In this document: one piece after another, positions 58,391 through 64,000 of the stretch
How positions within the stretch are numbered: the stretch's first letter is position 1
Layout: every line of letters begins with the position of its first letter
DNA from: Persicaria tinctoria
Taxonomy: Eukaryota; Streptophyta; Magnoliopsida; Caryophyllales; Polygonaceae
Reading direction: 5' to 3'
Assembly (NCBI GenBank): GCA_037127255.1
Contig: JBANSL010000018.1
Span: 19,999,175 to 20,063,174, forward strand
Length of the DNA: 64,000 bases
The notes under the pieces: generated by a model
Database searches by the model: none
The model's input: the letters and a program-made list of their open reading frames with translations, nothing else
What the model was told of the DNA's origin: nothing
Made by a program: the position numbers and the translations under genes

Positions 58391-58675
58391 GGCTAACTCT
58401 GCGTGTGAGTGACTGGACGGACGTTTTGCGCCTTCGAAGTTTATATATTAGCGGGCCGGGGCGGGCCGGGCCTGACCAGACCTATCTGATAGCAATCAAA
58501 TGCAAAAATGAAGCGGCATCAGAAATCCGGTTCTGAATTCTACTGAGAAAACGAAGAAGATCGAAGAAGCACCATCGAAGAGCTCTCCGCCTCTACGCGG
58601 TGGCTTGAGACTGTGATTGGAGGCGGTGGTGCGGCCTAGACCGATGAATTCGTTGTGAACGCAGCGGTGGCGGTT
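58391..58675. promoter_or_regulatory. shared bidirectional promoter region
   Basis: The minus-strand CCCH/CWF19-like ATG (58390) and the plus-strand CFM3-like ATG (58676) are only 285 bp apart, head to head. A GC-rich block (GGGCCGGGGCGGGCCGGG, 58454-58471) and a TATATA motif near 58442 lie nearer the minus-strand gene. Both leaders must fit here, so the two genes very likely share control sequence. GGGCC repeats resemble the TCP-type site II family, but this is only a resemblance. Confidence 0.6.
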
Positions 58676-61600
58676 ATGGCGTCTTCTTCATCGTCCTCAC
58701 TGTGTTCCAATCCCCACCCCTTCCCACCGTCTCTTCCTCGGCATTTTATTCATCTTCGTCACCTCCCACTCAACCTCCCCTTGCGCTTCAGATTCAAAAC
58801 CCTAAAATGCGCGCCTTATTGCTCCTCCTCGCGCGCCACAATCAACGAAGAAGCTCAGGGGAAGAAGCAATCCCGGAAGCCTAGACCTAGCTTCAACGAT
58901 CAAATTTCCGAGAAATGGTCCCGCAGGCCGACTATCTCAACCAATCCCCCATGGCACCGAGAGGAAACGATCGTAGAAGTGGAAGCCCGAGGGGAAGATA
59001 GAGCGAATCGGCCCATTGAGTCACTGAGTGAACAGCCGAGTTCAAATTCTCCTGGTACTGAATCGATTGCTGATAGTAGTGTCGTAGGTGTGGCTCCATG
59101 GGGTCGCATACCTAGGAAATCTCAGAGAAATGCTGAACGGATTTCGGTCGAGAAATGCTCTGAAAATCAAGGACGCGCTATGCTGGGAAACGACTCGATA
59201 GCAACTACTAAGGTTTCAGGTGTTGGGAGATCAGTGAATTCGACTCTTTCGTCATTTTCTAGCCGTTATGAGAGCTTCATTGGTGGAAATTTACATGCTG
59301 GTGATGGTGATGATGCCAAAGGTGAGGCCTTTAGGGAAGCAAGTTGTTCCAGTAGCTTACCATGGGAAACTAGGGCGGATTTAGGTGACAATGTAGGTAA
59401 GAGGATAAAGAATGGCAATGCCGAGTTCGCAGAGAAAACTATCCCGGAGCACGAGTTGAAGAGGCTCAGGAATGTGGCTTTGAGGATGTTTGAGAGGATA
59501 AAGGTTGGGGAAGCCGGTGTTACTAAAGCAATGGTGGATGAAATCCATGAAAAATGGAAGGCAGATGAAGTTGTCAAGCTGAGATTTGAGGGATCTCTTG
59601 CCATTAACATGAGGAGGACCCATGAAACCTTGGAGGTCAGTTGATGGAAGTTCTTGGATTTTTTTTATTTGAATATGCTAATTCAGCAAATTGTGAATTG
59701 ATAACATTTCGCATTTTGATTGATTTATGCTGGCCAACTAGCAAAGTATGTTATGCATAATTTTTTCTTATATGTTGTCGAACCCCATTCGAATGGAAAT
59801 TCTTCCATCTGATCTTAAACAGGACCTTCATGTGATTCTATGCTTATTCAGTGCAATTCTTTTATTTTATGAACTAAATACAAGGACTTTGTTGTTCTTG
59901 TGCACCAAGATTTACAGACGATTTTGCCTCATTTCTTAATGGCACGGTGTCCTCATCAGTGTGGTTGTTTACTTGTTTTTATCTCATTATAGCATCTTTG
60001 CTTTTGTGTTCATAATGACTTCTAATGTATTTTAATCTGAATATGATTACTGCAGAGAAAAACAGGTGGTCTGGTGATATGGAGATCTGGTAGTTCAGTT
60101 GTATTGTTCAGGGGAATGAACTACAAACTGGACTGTGTACAATCATATAACACACAGAAAAGCGGTGATTTGCAAAATCCCGAGGTTCTAGAAAAATCAG
60201 CATTTTCTAACTCTTTGAAGCTTCCAAGTGGTCTTTCTGAAGAAGAGTTGACAGATGTGATTGAGCTCCAAAATTTGTTGGATGATTTGGGGCCGCCATT
60301 TGAAGACTGGACGGGTGGCATTCTGAAGCCAGTTGATGCAGACTTGCTTCCTGGTGTGATCCCAGGATATAAACCTCCATTCAGACTTCTTCCTTATGGG
60401 GCTAGGCTTGCTTTAAAAAATAAAGAGATGACATTCTTCCGACAGCAGGCAAGAAGGATCCGTCCACAGTTTGCCCTGGGTATGGTCCATTGGTTTATTA
60501 ACTCATTTGTCAGGGTTTAATAAATGTCCTTCATGTGATTTTAGTTTCCTTTTCATGCTGTTCTTCAACCATTGTATTAGGAAGGAACCGAGAATTGGAA
60601 GGTCTTGCAGCAGCAATGGTCAAGTTATGGGAAAAGAGCGCGATTGCCAAGATAGCCATCAAACGCGGTGTCCTCGATACTAACAATGACAAAATGGCTG
60701 AAGACTTGAAGGTAACATATTTTCTTTTGCCAATATATGATTTTCCCAGTTTGTGCTATTACTTTATAGATATGGAATCTTCTTCGTGTTTTTGGAATGG
60801 TTAAACCTTGGTTTATATTCATCTAGAAACTGGTTTTGAATTTGGTTGATGTATCATTGTAAGAAAAATCGATTGTAACAATTCGTCTCTTTTTGTGCAG
60901 AAACTAACTGGAGGCACACTCCTGTCACGGAATAAGGAGTACATAGTCTTCTATAGAGGCAACGACTTTTTACCACCTGCTGTCACTGAATCCCTCAAGG
61001 AAAGGGAAAAGATGGCTGGACTTCAGCATCAGGAAGAGGAAGCGCAAAGGGATGCGTCACATTTGATTGATTCAAAGGTGAAAACTTCCAAACGCCCGCT
61101 TGTTGCAGGTACACTTGCTGAAACAGTTGCAGCAACCTCTCGCTGGGTGAAGCAGACGGATGGTGAAGACTTGGTGAAAATGTTGAAGGATTCAGCCATA
61201 GCTAGACATGCTTCTCTGGTTAAATACCTCGAGAACAAACTAACCCTTGTATGTCACAATCTTCTAACTCGAGAACATGACCTCGTACAAATGTTCATAT
61301 CCTTGACAATCTTTGACTCCTTCAGGCCAAAAGGAAGCTTTATAAGGCTGAGAGGGCACTGGCAAAGGTCCAAGAGTACCTGCAACCTGCAGAGCTCCCC
61401 TCGGACCTGGAAATGGTAACAGATGAAGAAAGATTTTTACTTCGTAAAATGGGTCTAAGTATGAAGCCCTTTCTACTTCTTGGTAAGTGTTGGAACTCTT
61501 GTATTTGGTCTATTATTTCGTAACCCATGAAGAATCAATTTGCATATATTTTCTCCCATAGGGAGGCGAGGAGTTTTTGACGGTACAATACAAAATATGC

Positions 61601-62345
61601 ATTTACATTGGAAGTTCCGCGAACTGGTGAAGATTATTGTCAAAGGAAAAAGTTTCGCGCAAGTAAAGCACATTGCGATTTCTCTGGAAGCTGAGAGTGG
61701 TGGAGTGTTTATATCAGTTGATAAAACTACTAAAGGTTATGCGATCATCATGTACCGCGGGAAGAACTATCAGAAGCCCCTTCAGTATAGACCCAGGAAT
61801 TTACTCACCCGAAGACAGGCATTGGCTAGGTCGATTGAACTTCAGCGGCATGAGGTAAGCATTCCATGATTTCTGTGGTTCATCCTTACCTTCTCATAAT
61901 GCTTGTTTTTATGCTTTATGTTTCTTCTTTAGGCGCTGAAGCATCATGTATCAGATTTAGTGGAAAGGATGGAATTGATCAAGTCTGAACTGGTAAAACT
62001 CGGCTTCCTTCTTCCTGATTATCTGTGGCTGCTGTAGTGAAGTTGCATAAATTATGAGCTGTTAATATTGTTGGTACAGGATGATATGAAAAGTATTGAC
62101 GAGATTGACGACAAAACCTTGTATACAAGATTAGATGGTGCTTTCGATGATGGTGATGACAACGATGATTGGGAAGAGGTAACTGACTTGGCATAAGAGT
62201 TCTTGTTCAGTTCATGAGTCGTGTGCCTCTCGTCTTTGGATTTACGCATTGCTATTAAACCTTTCGTTGTTAGCAGGATGATGGTGAAGAAGCATACCTG
62301 GAAGTCTACGACAGTGGGGATGATAATGATGATGCCAATATCTAA
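58676..62345 (+). CDS. CFM3: CRM-domain chloroplast splicing factor, CFM3-like (9 exons)
   Basis: Exons: 58676-59635, 60056-60479, 60581-60711, 60901-61248, 61326-61482, 61562-61854, 61933-61992, 62080-62178, 62277-62345. They total 2541 bp, 846 aa. The N-terminus is Ser-rich and basic ([20 protein letters not shown] ... RFRFKTLKC), a chloroplast transit peptide. Three CRM (CRS1-YhbY) domains are seen at about 258-345 ([16 protein letters not shown] ... [10 protein letters not shown]), 430-528 ([17 protein letters not shown] ... [10 protein letters not shown]) and 658-748 ([20 protein letters not shown] ... [10 protein letters not shown]), followed by an acidic tail. Three CRM domains and this layout fit CFM3, which promotes splicing of subgroup IIB introns in plastids. 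The ATG at 58676 is preferred; an in-frame GTG upstream (58655) is not a start. The last acceptor is a TAGCAG tandem. Confidence 0.92.
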
Positions 62346-62760
62346 CCCAAAGTTCCAAACCCATGGATAAAAAATGGTGCAAGGATCAATCTTCAATGAA
62401 CCTTTTGGAACAACAGTGGCATACGATGAATGACCCGGAGAAGTCCAAGGCGCGGAACAATAGGCACATCTTTCGCTGGGTATCTGCAGATGCGTTGTAG
62501 GCACATCTTTCGCCGATTTTATAGCAAAGTGTGTTGAGTCGCGATTGCCTAAGCCTTACATTCCCGAAATTGATCGCAGGAAATGCCCCCTGGAAGGCGA
62601 ACAAAGCGTGGAGTATGCAGAAGGCATATAGCTTGCATACAAACGGGGTTTGGAAACAACGGGGTTTTTGGGGAGGTAGAGGTTTTTTTGGAGGTGGAGT
62701 TTATAACCTTGGTTGGTTGGAGTTTGGTAATTAAACATTGTATTCTATATATAATCTTTG
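62346..62760 (+). other. 3' UTR of the CFM3-like gene
   Basis: The transcript-like sequence after the stop contains a G-rich stretch near 62660-62700 (GGGGTTTTTGGGGAGG, then TTTTTTGGAGGTGGAG). No AATAAA is visible, so the 3' end is not fixed. Confidence 0.4.
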
Positions 62761-63700
62761 TTTAATCTTAAGTTGTGACATCATAAATATGGTAGGTTGA
62801 TTGAGGTACTTTTGTGCAGAAAACTCCTAATTTGGTTAGTGCTAAGAGTGCTATTTCATCAGTGAGTGATGGATTATTGAAAGATGTTTTGGTCTATTAA
62901 TTGCACTATGGTCGTGATTTGATATTGATGCTTTCTAGTGTTCTAGGATCGGTGCAGGCCAACTAGAAGTGAGTCGTTACCCAAGGGTATCGTGGAAAAG
63001 GTGAATAACCATGAAATGAGACCGCTATGGGGTCAACTGGCCTTAGGTAAATCGAGTGCTGAATGATAATGTTTTTACTTGTGAGTTTTTGACAAACAGG
63101 ATTGTCCACCCGATGAATTTGCTTGTTGTTGCAGCTGGGATCAAGCAAAAACTTCTCATGAATGAAATGGTTAGCAAAGGGATCATGGTTCATACGAACC
63201 ATACTAAACTATGTCTGTAAGAGCAAGCTTACTTGTAATGTTATGTTAACGTTTTCTCGGGTTCCTCTTGTTGCCGTTTTTTGCCAACGATTTGTGGTAA
63301 TGATTTTCCATTATGATGACAACGTCGATGATTGGAAGATATTTGGATGGAGGGATAAAGTGATACGTGTATCTGCAGCCAGTCAAACTAAATGGTATCT
63401 CTTACTCGTATAGAGATTTTTATGCTCGCACTTTCCACTGAAGAATATTTATTGACACTAACAAGTCAAAATGAGTTGAACTTATCTTCAAGTGAGAAGA
63501 GAATGATAGACCATGTTGTTGTTCTCTAAGACCTCTTTTTTATTTTGTAAATGGTAGATCATAATGTGTCCATGCTTAATAAGGAAAAAGGTGCAACTGC
63601 AGAAGAGTTGAGGTAATTATTGTTATTGTTATGTCTTGTGCAACATCAATTTGGCTACTATATATATTGTAGTTTTATTGTTATTGTTATGTGTTGTGCA

Positions 63701-63703
<3 letters not shown>
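62761..63703. other. intergenic DNA, exon-like pieces not recognised
   Basis: A TTGTTGCAG acceptor-like site near 63128 precedes a short open stretch, but no protein family emerges. A 26-bp segment (TTATTGTTATTGTTATGT, then TTGTGCAA) is present near 63617 and again near 63674, just before the TA repeat. Confidence 0.4.

Positions 63704-63764
<61 letters not shown>
63704..63764. repeat. (TA)n microsatellite, 61 nt
   Basis: About thirty uninterrupted TA units, flanked on both sides by copies of an ATTGTTATTKTTATGTGTT-like sequence (63676 and 63763), which suggests that the tract lies within a local duplication. Confidence 0.95.
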
Positions 63765-63768
<4 letters not shown>

Positions 63769-64000
63769 ATTTTTATGTGTTATGCAGCCTAAATCTGGGT
63801 ACCACAATGATTATAGTACATTTGAATGATTGGATTATTGCCGTAACGGATGGTCGACTGACAAAGAAGATAGAAGAGTATGAAATAGTCATGGATGGTA
63901 AAGTTAAGAAGTTGTTTGAATTGCAGGGTAAAAGTGAGATAGTTGGTATTTTGCAAAAAAAGACTTATGCTTGATAAAAAAAACTTTAGGAAAGGTTACA
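63765..64000 (+). other. unrecognised open stretch at the window edge
   Basis: After GTTATGCAG (acceptor-like) one frame stays open to a stop at 63974 and reads WIIAVTDGRLTKKIEEYEIV, then MDGKVKKLFELQGKSE. The composition is protein-like, but I cannot name a family. It may be a terminal exon of an unseen gene or a relic. Confidence 0.3.

Noticed and set aside
58655..58675. upstream start of the CFM3-like gene
   Set aside because: The codon at 58655 is GTG; the ATG at 58676 gives a good plastid transit peptide.

Overview
This 64-kb window is nuclear DNA from a flowering plant. Evidence: spliced genes with plant-specific products (a chloroplast CRM-domain splicing factor, an ALE2-type receptor kinase, a PAO5-type polyamine oxidase), a plant 5S rRNA gene, and plant-type Stowaway, Tourist, hAT and LINE repeats. 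A eudicot, perhaps an asterid, is my best guess, but the window does not fix the species. Four protein genes are well supported; most of the rest is AT-rich, repeat-laden intergenic DNA.

Left third (1-15.9 kb), repeats. A decayed LINE end (1-869, minus) is followed by the most unusual object here: a 4.8-kb element (1458-6255). It has hAT-like termini (TAGGGGTGGGCAC) and a perfect 8-bp target duplication (AAAATAAG). It encodes no transposase; inside are a near-consensus 5S rRNA gene (1872-1991) and an intact 1058-codon reverse transcriptase ORF (2567-5743). The RT has N-terminal zinc-finger-like motifs and a C-terminal restriction-like endonuclease motif, and lies between (TAA)n tracts. A second copy (10090-11433) has the same termini, its own 8-bp duplication (CTAAAATA) and a large internal deletion, keeping only the tail of the same ORF. 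The RT cargo therefore appears to have moved as part of a DNA transposon family. Tourist and nested Stowaway MITEs surround these copies.

Middle (16-36.6 kb). An intronless polyamine oxidase gene (16556-18211, minus) is followed by a ~1.2-kb palindrome (20085-21260), RTE and L1 LINE relics (26205-26662, 28108-31007, 33787-35289) and short tandem repeats.

Right part (36.7-62.3 kb). A 14-exon ALE2-like receptor kinase gene (36712-44181, minus) encodes a very long proline-rich ectodomain and has one GC-AG intron. Next come a LINE RNase H fragment, a long-terminal-inverted-repeat (MULE-like) element carrying a clean hAT insertion (46721-47457, duplication ACTACGCG), and a head-to-head gene pair. 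That pair is a CCCH zinc-finger/CWF19-like gene (52094-58390, minus), which contains a textbook U12-type AT-AC intron, and a three-CRM-domain CFM3-like gene (58676-62345, plus). About 285 bp separate the two start codons. The pair links a nuclear lariat/spliceosome-associated factor to a chloroplast intron-splicing factor.

Exon coordinates of the spliced genes were derived by hand from splice consensus, reading-frame continuity and recognisable protein sequence; the coding lengths close exactly (1534, 605 and 846 codons plus stop).
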